In this document: one piece after another, positions 25,656 to 34,423 of the stretch
Layout of the letters: each line of letters starts with the position of its first letter
Position numbering within the stretch: the first letter of the stretch is position 1
Source of the DNA: an uncultured Lachnospiraceae bacterium
GTDB lineage: Bacteria; Bacillota; Clostridia; Lachnospirales; Lachnospiraceae
Length of the DNA: 64,000 nt
Assembly: GCA_947643615.1 (NCBI GenBank)
Contig: CANRWO010000003.1
Coordinates: 1-64,000 of the forward strand
Direction: 5' to 3'
Made by a program: the position numbers and the translations under genes
The notes under the pieces: generated by a model
Seen by the model: the letters and a program-made list of their open reading frames with translations, nothing else
Database searches by the model: none
What the model was told of the DNA's origin: nothing

Positions 25656-27221
25656 TCAGGAATCTGAGCGCTGTACCAGCTCATCCACTCCGATCAACTC
25701 ATAGGCCTCGCCGCTCTGTCCCTCAATCTTTACGTTTTCAAGGGTCAGCTTTTTCACATTCCTGGCAAACAGTCCTCTCTTTGTGCTGCTGGGCACTGTC
25801 TCGGACATGGCGGGAACGCCTTCCTTAGGGTTCTCCGCATAGTGGAAGGTAATATTCTTCATGACAATTTCTTCAATCTTCTGTTCAGGAAGTCCGTCAA
25901 AAAATGCCGCCGCCACATGGCAGTTTTTGCACTCCAGATCCTCAAACACCATCTTCTTAATAGAGGGCGTCCTGTCATCCACAGGATACAGCTCCCTGGA
26001 CTGCACGTAAGGCGTGCGCCCGTCCGGGTCACAGAAGTAGAATGCGTTTGCCACCAGAGGAGTCATGACATGATCCAGGTCAAGATTGCGGAAAGTTATG
26101 CCGTCCAGGATGGCATCTTTCCCCCTGCCCCGCCTGGTCTTGATGCGTAACCCTCTGTCCGTATACCGGAAAATGCAGTCTTCCACGGTAAGGTTGAGGA
26201 TACCTCCCGCCATTTCGCTGCCCAACGTCACTGCGCCATGTCCGTCTTCCATAAGGCACTGGCGTATCCTGAGATTCTCCGAAGGGGTCTTGTACTTCCT
26301 TCCCATGTATATTTTGCCGCTCTTTACCGCGATACAGTCGTCGCCTACGGAAAAATGCACACCCAGAATATCCACATTCTTACAGGATTCCGGGTCACAT
26401 CCGTCCGTGTTGGGTGAATCTGCGGGGTTGGATACAAACAGGTCGATAAATTTCACATCCTCGCTGAAATAGGGATGCAGCGTCCAAGACGGTGAATTGC
26501 ATACCTTTATGCCTGCCAGTGTGATCCCACGGCAGTTATTGACAAAAAACAGGCGGGGACGGAAAACTTCTTTATATTGTCTGGAGGGTTTCCACCAGTC
26601 CTCTTTGGAAGCGTTTCCGTTCACGGTACCCTGGCCGTAGATTACCACATCCTCCACATTCACTCCGCAGATAATGCCGGTATATATGTTTAAGGGATTG
26701 CCTTCCCAACTTCCCAGATTATAGCCGTCCGTCTCATCATAGCTCTCGATCCATCCCGGCAGTACCGGAAATTTCTCAGGCTCCGTAAAGGCCTTTAATT
26801 CCGCCCCCTTTGCCAGCTCGATCCGGGTATGGCTCTTTAAAAACAGGGAAGTAATGCGATAGGTTCCCGCCGGGATCAGCACACGGCTGTGCTCGGGACA
26901 GGCAAGGATCGCCGCCTGGATATGATGCGTATCATCCTGCTCCCCGTCTCCCTTTGCCCCGAATCTCCTGACGTCAAGCGTCACAAATTCATAGTCCGTA
27001 CGGAAGGTAAGGCTGCCGGCTTTCTCAGGGCCGTCCCAGACCTCCACATTATACTCCGTGTCCGGCTTTAAATCGTACAGAGAGACTATGGTCTTCTCCG
27101 CAGTGAGCTTCTCCTCCCCGTTGACCAGCACACGGTAAGGCTTCTTTGTCTCATAACGTCCGCCGTCCTTTATTTCTATCACGGCGCTCCTTGCCGTGTT
27201 CATCACATGAATGATCTCCAT
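25656..27221 (-). CDS. GH28 polygalacturonase
   Basis: 521 aa. An N-terminal FN3-like domain (~1-78) precedes the GH28 beta-helix. Signatures are PNTDGCDPESCKNV, VGDDCIAVKSG (catalytic Asp pair), DGHGAVTLGSEM and LRIKTRRGRG (RIK). No signal peptide, so it is probably an intracellular exo-acting enzyme trimming galacturonate from short oligomers. The context of pectinesterase, UxaA, UxaB and UxaC supports galacturonate release. A 38-bp tandem repeat lies directly upstream. Confidence 0.93.
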   Translation of the reverse strand: MEIIHVMNTARSAVIEIKDGGRYETKKPYRVLVNGEEKLTAEKTIVSLYDLKPDTEYNVEVWDGPEKAGSLTFRTDYEFVTLDVRRFGAKGDGEQDDTHHIQAAILACPEHSRVLIPAGTYRITSLFLKSHTRIELAKGAELKAFTEPEKFPVLPGWIESYDETDGYNLGSWEGNPLNIYTGIICGVNVEDVVIYGQGTVNGNASKEDWWKPSRQYKEVFRPRLFFVNNCRGITLAGIKVCNSPSWTLHPYFSEDVKFIDLFVSNPADSPNTDGCDPESCKNVDILGVHFSVGDDCIAVKSGKIYMGRKYKTPSENLRIRQCLMEDGHGAVTLGSEMAGGILNLTVEDCIFRYTDRGLRIKTRRGRGKDAILDGITFRNLDLDHVMTPLVANAFYFCDPDGRTPYVQSRELYPVDDRTPSIKKMVFEDLECKNCHVAAAFFDGLPEQKIEEIVMKNITFHYAENPKEGVPAMSETVPSSTKRGLFARNVKKLTLENVKIEGQSGEAYELIGVDELVQRSDS

Positions 27222-27253
27222 AACCCTTCTCCCTTCTATATCCGCCTGATTGT

Positions 27254-27412
27254 CCGGTTTCCGCGTCCGCCTGCCAGGTTCGCTTATCTGCCCGGTTTCT
27301 GCGTCCGCCTGCCAGGCCTGCTTATCTGCCCGGTTTCCGCGTCCGCCTGCCAGGCCCGCTTATCTGCCCGGGTTCCGCGTACGCCTGCCAAGCCTGCTTA
27401 TCTGTCCGGTTT
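27254..27412. repeat. 38-bp tandem repeat, 4.2 copies
   Basis: Four units start at 27254, 27292, 27330 and 27368, plus 7 bases. The unit runs from CCGGTTTCCGCG to TTATCTGC and contains the dyad GCCTGCCAGGC, perfect in units 2 and 3. The copies differ at only a few positions. The period is not a multiple of 3, so it is not coding. It fills the gap between the GH28 gene and the 178-aa gene. Confidence 0.9.
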
Positions 27413-27471
27413 CATCCGTTCCGGCAGAGCGTGTTTGTTCCTGATTGGTTCTGGCATGGGGCGTGGCGCTT

Positions 27472-28008
27472 TTACCTATATGCCTCATACTTTTCCGCCA
27501 GCAGCACATAAGTCTCGCCTGCATGGGCAATGGCAGCACGGATCAGCTTCTCTGCCTCCTCTGCGCCGGCGCTTCCGTCCGTAAACCTGCCGTCCCTGTA
27601 ATAATCGGCAATCACCTCTTTCACGGCGGCCTTAAACAGGTTCACCAGCTCTATGTAGTATTCGTAAAGCTGCGGCGTCACATTGTCGATGGTGTGGATC
27701 AGCGCATCCAGAAAATATGCCGCCGCACCCATGGACGCTGCCTTCTTCCGCTCCCCATCCAACAATACCATTTGTTTCAGCAAGTCGGGGTAACATTCCT
27801 TTTTGTTATACTCGGTCTCATAATAAGCATAAACCGGATATACCCATCTGGCAGCTTCCAGGCAGTCCCCGTCCACACTTCCCATGTCAAACAACCCTTC
27901 CCCATTTCTGGGAAGGTTCTTTACCTGCTCCGCTGCCGCCTTCGCCGCATCGCCGCTGCCCTTCGCAATCCCCTCAAGCGCCTTCCGTAATTGTTCTTTC
28001 ACATCCAT
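27472..28008 (-). CDS. small protein resembling part of GH105/GH88 hydrolases
   Basis: 178 aa, helical. RWVYPVYAYYETEYNKKECY and a later FLDALIHTIDNVTPQLYEYY resemble stretches of unsaturated rhamnogalacturonyl hydrolases (GH105). The protein is half the normal ~370 aa and lacks any catalytic Asp context I can identify. It may be a truncated, repurposed relative or an unrelated helical protein; I am not certain. It lies upstream of GH28 in the same direction, separated by the tandem repeat. Confidence 0.5.
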   Translation of the reverse strand: MDVKEQLRKALEGIAKGSGDAAKAAAEQVKNLPRNGEGLFDMGSVDGDCLEAARWVYPVYAYYETEYNKKECYPDLLKQMVLLDGERKKAASMGAAAYFLDALIHTIDNVTPQLYEYYIELVNLFKAAVKEVIADYYRDGRFTDGSAGAEEAEKLIRAAIAHAGETYVLLAEKYEAYR

Positions 28009-28171
28009 ACCTCCTTGTTTCCCGGTTCCGTACCTGTGCAGAACCGTTTATGATATAGAAAATGCATCCATCCGCATATTCATTTTCACTGTACGACTGC
28101 TTCTTTATACCGTCAGCCGCTTTGCATACCAACAACCTCTCCGCCAGGCATACAGACGGAAGGCGGCATCC

Positions 28172-28304
28172 GTTACTGTTCACTCGCTGTCGCCGCGAAG
28201 TGTTTTCACGCTGTTTCTGCGCGATAAACCCGAGACAGACATGAGCGAAATCGCTGTTATGCGATTTCTGTGCATAGGTTGCTGTGAACGAAGTAAACAG
28301 TAAC
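28172..28304. repeat. structured intergenic element (type D)
   Basis: 133 bp bounded by imperfect inverted ends GTTACTGTTCACTCG and CGAAGTAAACAGTAAC. Internal hairpins include GAAATCGC/GCGATTTC (28247-28268) and CTGTTTC/GAGACAG (28210-28237). A 20-codon ORF MSEIAVMRFLCIGCCERSKQ starts at 28241 and stops inside the right end. The end sequence and the ATGAG-start ORF recall the two 165-bp elements. It occupies most of the 368-bp gap before uxaA's 3' end. Confidence 0.6.
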
Positions 28305-28327
28305 CGGCATCCTTCGGTTGTACAAAT

Positions 28328-28363
28328 AAACCCTGCAGCAAACCATAAAGCCGCAGGGTTTTT
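28328..28363. terminator. terminator downstream of uxaA
   Basis: AACCCTGC and GCAGGGTT arms around a ~15-nt loop. The plus strand is followed by TTTTT, and the minus strand by TTTATTTGT. It is placed correctly to end the leftward uxaBA transcript. Confidence 0.75.
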
Positions 28364-28376
28364 CCGTCATTTCGTT

Positions 28377-29870
28377 TTAGAGGGTAACCCCCTGTTTAAA
28401 GATGGCCATATCATGGAAGCCTGCGGCCTCGCTGCAGACCTTCTTGCCGGACGCAACTTCAACCACATAGCGAAACAGGTTCTCCGTCTCCGCCGCCATG
28501 TTGCTGTCCTCAACCAATACCCCTGCATTGAAGTCGATCCAGTTGGACTTCTTTCCTGCCAGGCGTGAATTGGTGGCAATCTTCATTGTGGGCACAGGGG
28601 AAGCAAAAGGTGTCCCCCGACCGGTGGTAAAGAGCACAATATGCGCCCCTGCCGCCGCCAGCGCCGTTGCCGCCACCAGGTCGTTGCCCGGCGCGCTCAA
28701 CAGGTTCAACCCGGGCGTCTTCACCGTCTCGCCATACTGCAGCACACCCTTTACCAGGGCGCTGCCGGACTTCTGGGTACAGCCAAGGGATTTGTCCTCC
28801 AGGGTAGAAATCCCGCCCTTTTTGTTTCCGGGGGAAGGATTCTCATAAATCGTCTGGTTATGGCTCTTGAAATAATTTTTAAAGTCATTGATCAGGTCAA
28901 CGGTCTGATGGAACAGCTCCTCGTTCGCGCAACGGTTCATCAGGATCGTCTCCGCCCCGAACATCTCGGGAACCTCCGTCAGGATGGTGGTACCTCCTTT
29001 GGAAATCAGCAGGTCGGAAAAACGTCCCACCAGCGGATTTGCAGTGATGCCGGATAGTCCGTCGCTGCCGCCGCACTTCATACCCACCACCAGCTTGCTG
29101 ACGCTGACGGGTTCTCTCTGGAATCCGGAAGCATAATCGATCAGTCCCTTGATGATCTCCACAGCGTCGGCAATCTCGTCATCGGACTCCTGGGACACCA
29201 GGAACTTCACTCTGTTCTCGTCATATTCACCGATGTATGGTTTCAGCACGTCAATATTGCTGTTCTCACAGCCAAGCCCCAATACAAGCACGCCTCCGGC
29301 GTTGGGATGGTTGATCAGGTCCGCCAGGATCTTCCTGGTATGCTCCTGGTCGTCTCCCATCTGGGAGCATCCGTAGGGATGGGGAAAAGCAATGACCTCC
29401 TCCACAGTGCCTTTCACATACGCATTGGCCTGCCTGGCAATGGCAGTAGCCACATTATTGACACAACCCACCGTGGGGATCACCCAGATCTCATTGCGCA
29501 CGCCCACTTTGCCGTCAGGGCGGTTGAATCCCATAAACGTGGCATCTTCCGTCCTTTTTTCTTCTACCGCAACAGGCTCGTAAGCATACTCCAGCAAATC
29601 CCCCAGAGCCGTCTTCACATTATGGGTGTGGATCCATCCCCCGCATTTTACCGCCTCTTTGGCATTTCCGATGCGGTAGCCGTACTTGATGACCTCACCG
29701 CCCTCGGGAATATCGCAGATCGCCATCTTGTGGCCTGCGGGAATCTCCTCCAGGGCAGGGATGCTTTTCATCTCACCCTTTACTTCCACCGAAACGGATT
29801 CCCCGGCGGGAATCACGTTCAGCGCAACCACCACATTGTCGTTATCATTTATTTTCAGGAAATTTTGCAT
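28377..29870 (-). CDS. uxaA: altronate dehydratase
   Basis: 497 aa, Fe-dependent dehydration of D-altronate to 2-keto-3-deoxygluconate. The start MQNFLKINDNDNVVV follows GAGGG by 8 nt and overlaps the uxaB stop by 16 bp. The N-terminal SAF domain (~1-95) includes GGWIHTHNVKT. The large C-terminal domain has GFNRPDGKVGVRNEIWVIPT, FPHPYGCSQMG, LGLGCENSN and MKCGGSDGLSGITANP, all diagnostic of the UxaA/GarD family. The tail holds TTGRGTPFASPVPTMKIATN. It is second in the uxaBA operon. Confidence 0.96.
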   Translation of the reverse strand: MQNFLKINDNDNVVVALNVIPAGESVSVEVKGEMKSIPALEEIPAGHKMAICDIPEGGEVIKYGYRIGNAKEAVKCGGWIHTHNVKTALGDLLEYAYEPVAVEEKRTEDATFMGFNRPDGKVGVRNEIWVIPTVGCVNNVATAIARQANAYVKGTVEEVIAFPHPYGCSQMGDDQEHTRKILADLINHPNAGGVLVLGLGCENSNIDVLKPYIGEYDENRVKFLVSQESDDEIADAVEIIKGLIDYASGFQREPVSVSKLVVGMKCGGSDGLSGITANPLVGRFSDLLISKGGTTILTEVPEMFGAETILMNRCANEELFHQTVDLINDFKNYFKSHNQTIYENPSPGNKKGGISTLEDKSLGCTQKSGSALVKGVLQYGETVKTPGLNLLSAPGNDLVAATALAAAGAHIVLFTTGRGTPFASPVPTMKIATNSRLAGKKSNWIDFNAGVLVEDSNMAAETENLFRYVVEVASGKKVCSEAAGFHDMAIFKQGVTL

Positions 29871-31315
29871 AATGCTGCCCTCATACCATTCGTTTTGATA
29901 TCCTCCAGATAAGCCGTCACAGCGTCTGTCAGGCCGGGAACCTGGTTCAGGTCCTGTCCGTGGAAGTCCTCTCTCCCAAGGTAGCAAGTCACAAAGTCCC
30001 TGGTATTCTTTTCACAATTATCCCGGAAGAACTCCAGCACGGGCATGTCATCCTTCACATTGTATTCCTCGCCGTTCCTGTGGCCCACCAGGACGCCGTC
30101 CCTGATCTCCGTACCGGTATAGAAGGCCATCAGAGATGCGATGGAGAAGATCATATGGGGAGGAAGCTTCCCAAACTTATCCACATACCCCAGCAGGCTG
30201 GGCAGGCATCTTGCCCTCCACTTGGAAACGGAATTTAAGGAGATGGCAAGCAGCGCATGGTCTACATAAGGATTATTGAAACGGTTCACCACCTCGCCCG
30301 CAAATGCCTTCAGCTCGTCCTCGGGAAGGGTCAGGGTAGGAATCACCTCGTCAAAAATGGTCTTGTTCATGAAATCGCGGATATCGTCATCCTCCATGGA
30401 CTGTCTCACGATATCGTTTCCGCAGAGCCAGGAAGCCAGCACAAAAGAGGTATGTGCGCCGTTCAGAATACGTACCTTTCTCTGCTTGTAGGGATGATGG
30501 TCGTCGGTAAATACCACGGGGAGCCCTGCGCCGGGCAGGTCAAATTCCTTACTGATATCCTTGTCGGACTCGATCACCCAGAGGGCAAAAGGTTCGCCCG
30601 TCACCATAATATGGTCTTCATATCCCAGCTTCTCCCACTCTTCCTTCTCGGTAGCGCGGGGATAGCCGGTAACGATGCGGTCTACCAGTGTAGCGGTGAA
30701 GGTACATGCCTCCTCCACCCAATTCTTAAACTCATCGGACAGGCCCCAGAGCTCGATCAGCTGCATCACACACTTCTTCAGCATGATGCCATTGTCATCG
30801 ATCAGCTCAACAGGCAGCATCACAAGTCCCTTGCCCTTGTCGCCTTTAAAAGTCTCAAATCTATGATACAGGAACTTGGTAAGTTTGCCGGGGAATGTCT
30901 TGGGAGGGTTCATCTCAAACTTGTCGGTATTATCAAATACGATGCCCGCCTCGGTAGTGTTGGAAACCACAAAACGCAGCGTGTCGATCTCAGCCAGTCC
31001 CATGTACTTATCGTACTCATTGTAGGTGTCAACCACATCGGCGACGCTGGTGACTACTCTGTTGAGGATCTTTCCCTCACCGTCCACATTGCCGCGGAGG
31101 GAAACGGTATACTGGCAGTCCTGATTATGGAACATGTCAAGATTGCCGAACTCGATGGGTTTGATCAGCACAATGTCGCCGTCAAAGGTACCCTGCTCAT
31201 TGGCAATATCAATCATGTAATCCACAAATGCGCGGAGGAAATTGCCCTCGCCAAACTGTACGACTTTAATAGGTCTCTGTTTCTTACCGGTCATTGACTT
31301 GTTTAAAAGTTCCAT
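29855..31315 (-). CDS. uxaB: tagaturonate reductase (altronate oxidoreductase)
   Basis: 486 aa of the mannitol dehydrogenase family, NADH-dependent reduction of tagaturonate to altronate. The N-terminal Rossmann segment is IKVVQFGEGNFLRAFVDYMI. The dehydrogenase C-terminal domain contains RKVRILNGAHTSFVL, typical of UxaB. It precedes and overlaps uxaA. The transcript starts about 220 nt upstream, at a promoter with a palindromic operator, and carries a structured leader immediately before the ATG. Confidence 0.95.
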   Translation of the reverse strand: MELLNKSMTGKKQRPIKVVQFGEGNFLRAFVDYMIDIANEQGTFDGDIVLIKPIEFGNLDMFHNQDCQYTVSLRGNVDGEGKILNRVVTSVADVVDTYNEYDKYMGLAEIDTLRFVVSNTTEAGIVFDNTDKFEMNPPKTFPGKLTKFLYHRFETFKGDKGKGLVMLPVELIDDNGIMLKKCVMQLIELWGLSDEFKNWVEEACTFTATLVDRIVTGYPRATEKEEWEKLGYEDHIMVTGEPFALWVIESDKDISKEFDLPGAGLPVVFTDDHHPYKQRKVRILNGAHTSFVLASWLCGNDIVRQSMEDDDIRDFMNKTIFDEVIPTLTLPEDELKAFAGEVVNRFNNPYVDHALLAISLNSVSKWRARCLPSLLGYVDKFGKLPPHMIFSIASLMAFYTGTEIRDGVLVGHRNGEEYNVKDDMPVLEFFRDNCEKNTRDFVTCYLGREDFHGQDLNQVPGLTDAVTAYLEDIKTNGMRAALCKIS

Positions 31316-31319
31316 TCTT

Positions 31320-31402
31320 AACCTCGTTTCTGCGCGGCCTTGCTGCGCAAAGCCATAGGCGGCTTACAGGCTTGTGGATACCGCGCAACACAAACCTGCG
31401 GA
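31320..31402 (-). promoter_or_regulatory. structured 5' leader with pseudoknot-type pairing (copy 2)
   Basis: It ends at the uxaB ribosome-binding region. Arms GCGCGG (31332-31337) and CCGCGC (31381-31386) interleave with CAGGCTTGTG (31367-31376) and CACAAACCTG (31389-31398), the same 1-2-1'-2' order as the leader at 13275. The paired bases differ but pairing is kept. The gene-proximal end encodes MALRSKAAQKRG, close to MALHNKAAQK in copy 1, with its TAA 2 nt before the uxaB start region. Confidence 0.65.
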
Positions 31403-31522
31403 TTGAAAATCCCGGTCTTCTCTTCAGTTCCGGTCTTCAGTCCTGCTCCCTTCTGCCCGCTCCCGCGGACATGCCGTCTCTACACGTCCTGCGTACTTTC
31501 CGCCACTGCTTTCCACAGTTTT

Positions 31523-31572
31523 ATGTAAGTACTTTCATAAATAATTTTACTGCCAAAAACGCCTTTCGTCAA
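31523..31572 (-). promoter_or_regulatory. uxaBA promoter with LacI-type operator 1
   Basis: Minus strand: -35 TTGACG (31572-31567), 17-bp spacer, -10 TAAAAT (31549-31544). Around the predicted start lies the palindrome ATGTAAGTACTTTCAT (31523-31538), flanked by TT/AA that extends the symmetry to 20 bp with one mismatched pair. Confidence 0.8.
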
Positions 31573-31597
31573 TATGTAAAAAGACGAAAAATATGTC

Positions 31598-31657
31598 TTG
31601 AAAAAAAGAACGGGGTTGGCTATAATTTATGTTAAAGCATTATGTAACTACTTACAT
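31598..31657 (+). promoter_or_regulatory. lacI-uxaC promoter with LacI-type operator 2
   Basis: TTGAAA (31598-31603), 17-bp spacer, TATAAT (31621-31626). ATGTAACTACTTACAT (31642-31657) lies just after the start point and shares ATGTAA...TTACAT with operator 1. It suggests autorepression together with repression of uxaBA. Confidence 0.8.
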
Positions 31658-31747
31658 TTTCTTTCATGTAAATGTACAGAGCGGGCCCACCCGCTTTAAG
31701 ATATTTCCTGTCAAGAAACGCTATGTAAGGAACACGAGGTAACACCA

Positions 31748-32755
31748 ATGACAATCTATGATATCTCCGAAAAGGCCGGTGTTTCCATCGCTACGGTTTC
31801 CCGCGTCCTGAACGGAAGCAGCAATGTCAGTGAGAAAACAAAGAAAAAAGTGCTGGATGTGATTAACCGGTATGAATACACTCCCAATGCGTTTGCCAGG
31901 GGACTGGGCCTCAACACCATGAAGACCATCGGCATTATGTGCGCCGACAGCTCCGACCTGTATCTGGCAAAAGCAATTTACTACATAGAACAGAAGCTCC
32001 GGGCCAACGGTTACGACAGTATCCTTTGCTGCACAGGCTATGAGCTTGAAGCGAAAATGTCTTCCATGAATCTCCTGATCACAAAAAAGGTGGACGGCAT
32101 CATATTGGTAGGTTCCAACTTTATCTATGAAAAGGACAGTGACAACAAATACATTGCCGATGCCGCCACACAGGTTCCCGTCATGCTGTTAAACGCGGAC
32201 CTGGACGCACCGAATATATACAGTGTTGTCTCCGATGACTTTACATCCATGTATGAGGCTACATTACAGATGATTGATACAGGGATCAACGACATTCTGT
32301 ATTTCTATAACTCCACCTCTTACAGCGGTAAGCGGAAGCTTGCCGGATACCGGGCGGCAATGGAAGAACGCAAGCTCCTCACCGGAGGCAATCTCATGCA
32401 GTTTTACCACGGCTCCCACGAGGATATACCTGCCATGACGGAACACTTAAAAAAACTCAGGCGGAAGGGCGTCCAGTTCCACGGCGTCATTGCGGCAGAC
32501 GACACCCTGGCGCTCGCCAGTGTAAAATACGCCCGTGAAACAGGTTACCGAGTGCCGGAAGATATTTCTATCTTAGGTTACAACAATTCCATGCTGGTGA
32601 ACTGCTGCAACCCGGAATTAACCAGCATAGACAATAAGCTGGATACCCTCTGCCAACATTTGATCACCACTCTGTTAGGAGTGCTGGACGGCAAAGAAAT
32701 GCCAAAGAAAACCGTTTTTTCAGGCGAGATTGTAAAACGGGGCACTACCCGTTGA
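31748..32755 (+). CDS. LacI-family regulator of the uxa genes
   Basis: 335 aa. The N-terminal HTH is MTIYDISEKAGVSIATVSRV, followed by the hinge helix (YTPNAFARGLGLNTM) and a periplasmic-binding-like sensor domain (~60-330). The C-terminus TRTVFSGEIVKRGTTR-like ending is normal for full-length LacI proteins. It diverges from uxaBA and is 43 bp ahead of uxaC, so it likely controls both. The inducer is inferred to be a galacturonate pathway sugar acid. Confidence 0.92.
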   Translation: MTIYDISEKAGVSIATVSRVLNGSSNVSEKTKKKVLDVINRYEYTPNAFARGLGLNTMKTIGIMCADSSDLYLAKAIYYIEQKLRANGYDSILCCTGYELEAKMSSMNLLITKKVDGIILVGSNFIYEKDSDNKYIADAATQVPVMLLNADLDAPNIYSVVSDDFTSMYEATLQMIDTGINDILYFYNSTSYSGKRKLAGYRAAMEERKLLTGGNLMQFYHGSHEDIPAMTEHLKKLRRKGVQFHGVIAADDTLALASVKYARETGYRVPEDISILGYNNSMLVNCCNPELTSIDNKLDTLCQHLITTLLGVLDGKEMPKKTVFSGEIVKRGTTR

Positions 32756-32798
32756 GATATTACAATAAAATGGATAATAAATGAATGGAGGAGAAAAA

Positions 32799-34208
32799 AT
32801 GAAGGCATTTATGGACAAAGACTTCCTGCTGGAAACCGAGACCGCCAGGAAGCTGTTTCACGACTATGCGGAGGATACACCCATCCTGGATTACCATTGC
32901 CATATCAATCCCAGGGAAATCGCGGAGGACCGCCAGTTTGATAATATTACACAGGTATGGCTGGGCGGGGATCATTACAAATGGCGCCTGATGCGCTCCT
33001 GCGGCATAGACGAAAAGTACATAACCGGCGACGCTTCCGACTATGAGAAATTTTGCAAATGGGCAGAATGCCTGGGGAAAGCCATCGGCAACCCCCTGTA
33101 TCACTGGAGCCACCTGGAGCTGCAGAGATACTTCGGTTACAACGGCGTCCTGAACAAAAACACCGCCGATGAAGTATGGAAGATCTGCAACGAGAAATTG
33201 GCTCAGCCTTCCATGAGCGTGCGCAACATCATTAAGCAAAGCAACGTAACCCTGATCTGTACCACCGATGATCCCATCGATTCCCTGGAATGGCACAAAA
33301 AGATTGCTGAGGACGACAGCTTTGATATAAAGGTTCTTCCCGCATGGCGCCCTGACAAGGCAATGAATATCGAGAAACCCGATTTCCTGGATTACCTGGA
33401 TAAGCTGGCGGCAGCGGCCGAAATGCCTAAGCTGACCACTTTCGCCGCTGTGAAAGAAGCGCTGAGAAAGCGCATGGCATTCTTTGCTTCCATGGGATGC
33501 AATGTATCCGACCACGCCCTGGAATATGTAATGTATGTGCCCGCAAGCGACGACGAGATTGAAGAGATCTTTTTACGGAGAAGGAACCGTATGATCCTGA
33601 CCAGGGAAGACGAGCTGAAATTCAAGACCGCATTCATGCTCTTCGTTGGCAGGGAATATCATAAACTGGACTGGGCAATGCAGCTCCATTACGGCTGTAA
33701 GAGAGACAACAATACCCTTATGTTCGAAAAGCTGGGGCCCGACACCGGGTATGACTGCATCAACAACGACGCGCCTTCCGTACAGATGGCGAACTTCCTG
33801 AACGCCCTCTGTGTTACCGACGAGCTGCCCAGGACCATCCTGTACAGCTTGAACCCCAACGACAATCAGTCCATCGGTGCAGTTATCGGCTGTTTCCAGG
33901 ACTCCACAGCTGTGGCCAAGATCCAGCAGGGCAGCGCATGGTGGTTCAATGACCACAAGATTGGTATGACAGAACAGCTTACCTCCCTTGCAAACCTTGG
34001 CAATCTGTCCGGATTCGTGGGTATGCTCACCGACTCCAGAAGTTTCCTGTCTTACACCAGGCACGAGTACTTCAGGCGAATCCTCTGCAACCTGATAGGC
34101 GGCTGGGTAGAAAACGGCGAGTTCCCCGCAGATTATGAGATACTCTCCGAGATCGTGAAAAATATTTCTTATTATAACGCAAAGAACTACTTTAAGTTCC
34201 CGCTCTAA
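32799..34208 (+). CDS. uxaC: uronate isomerase
   Basis: 469 aa, isomerises D-galacturonate to tagaturonate (or glucuronate to fructuronate). The start MKAFMDKDFLLETETARKL lies 7 nt after GGAGGAG; an ATG six codons upstream precedes the RBS. Amidohydrolase-fold motifs are LDYHCHINPREIAED (metal-binding HxH) near residue 26-40 and LICTTDDPIDSL. The end SYYNAKNYFKFPL is typical of UxaC. It is followed by a strong terminator. Confidence 0.96.
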   Translation: MKAFMDKDFLLETETARKLFHDYAEDTPILDYHCHINPREIAEDRQFDNITQVWLGGDHYKWRLMRSCGIDEKYITGDASDYEKFCKWAECLGKAIGNPLYHWSHLELQRYFGYNGVLNKNTADEVWKICNEKLAQPSMSVRNIIKQSNVTLICTTDDPIDSLEWHKKIAEDDSFDIKVLPAWRPDKAMNIEKPDFLDYLDKLAAAAEMPKLTTFAAVKEALRKRMAFFASMGCNVSDHALEYVMYVPASDDEIEEIFLRRRNRMILTREDELKFKTAFMLFVGREYHKLDWAMQLHYGCKRDNNTLMFEKLGPDTGYDCINNDAPSVQMANFLNALCVTDELPRTILYSLNPNDNQSIGAVIGCFQDSTAVAKIQQGSAWWFNDHKIGMTEQLTSLANLGNLSGFVGMLTDSRSFLSYTRHEYFRRILCNLIGGWVENGEFPADYEILSEIVKNISYYNAKNYFKFPL

Positions 34209-34226
34209 AAAATGTGAGAAATATTT

Positions 34227-34259
34227 AAACGCCCCGGTGGATTACACCGGGGCGTTTTA
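34227..34259 (+). terminator. terminator after uxaC
   Basis: ACGCCCCGGTG / CACCGGGGCGT stem with a 5-nt loop followed by TTTTAT. Confidence 0.9.
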
Positions 34260-34423
34260 TGGTATGAGAGAAATTTAGAGGAATGTTTCATTCCAAAAGG
34301 TATTGTACCTCAAAAATAATTACTTTTCTAAGGTTTTTATGGCTTTTTAATAGAAAATCACTGTTTTTTTATTTCAAATGGTGTATACTATATAAAAAAC
34401 CAATTGTTTTATAAGGAGTGCGT

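Noticed and set aside
27254..27412. Possible CRISPR array
   Set aside because: The 38-bp units are contiguous with no spacers, and no cas genes are present.
30257..31297. 346-aa plus-strand frame opposite uxaB
   Set aside because: Antisense shadow of a recognised gene; no start signal.
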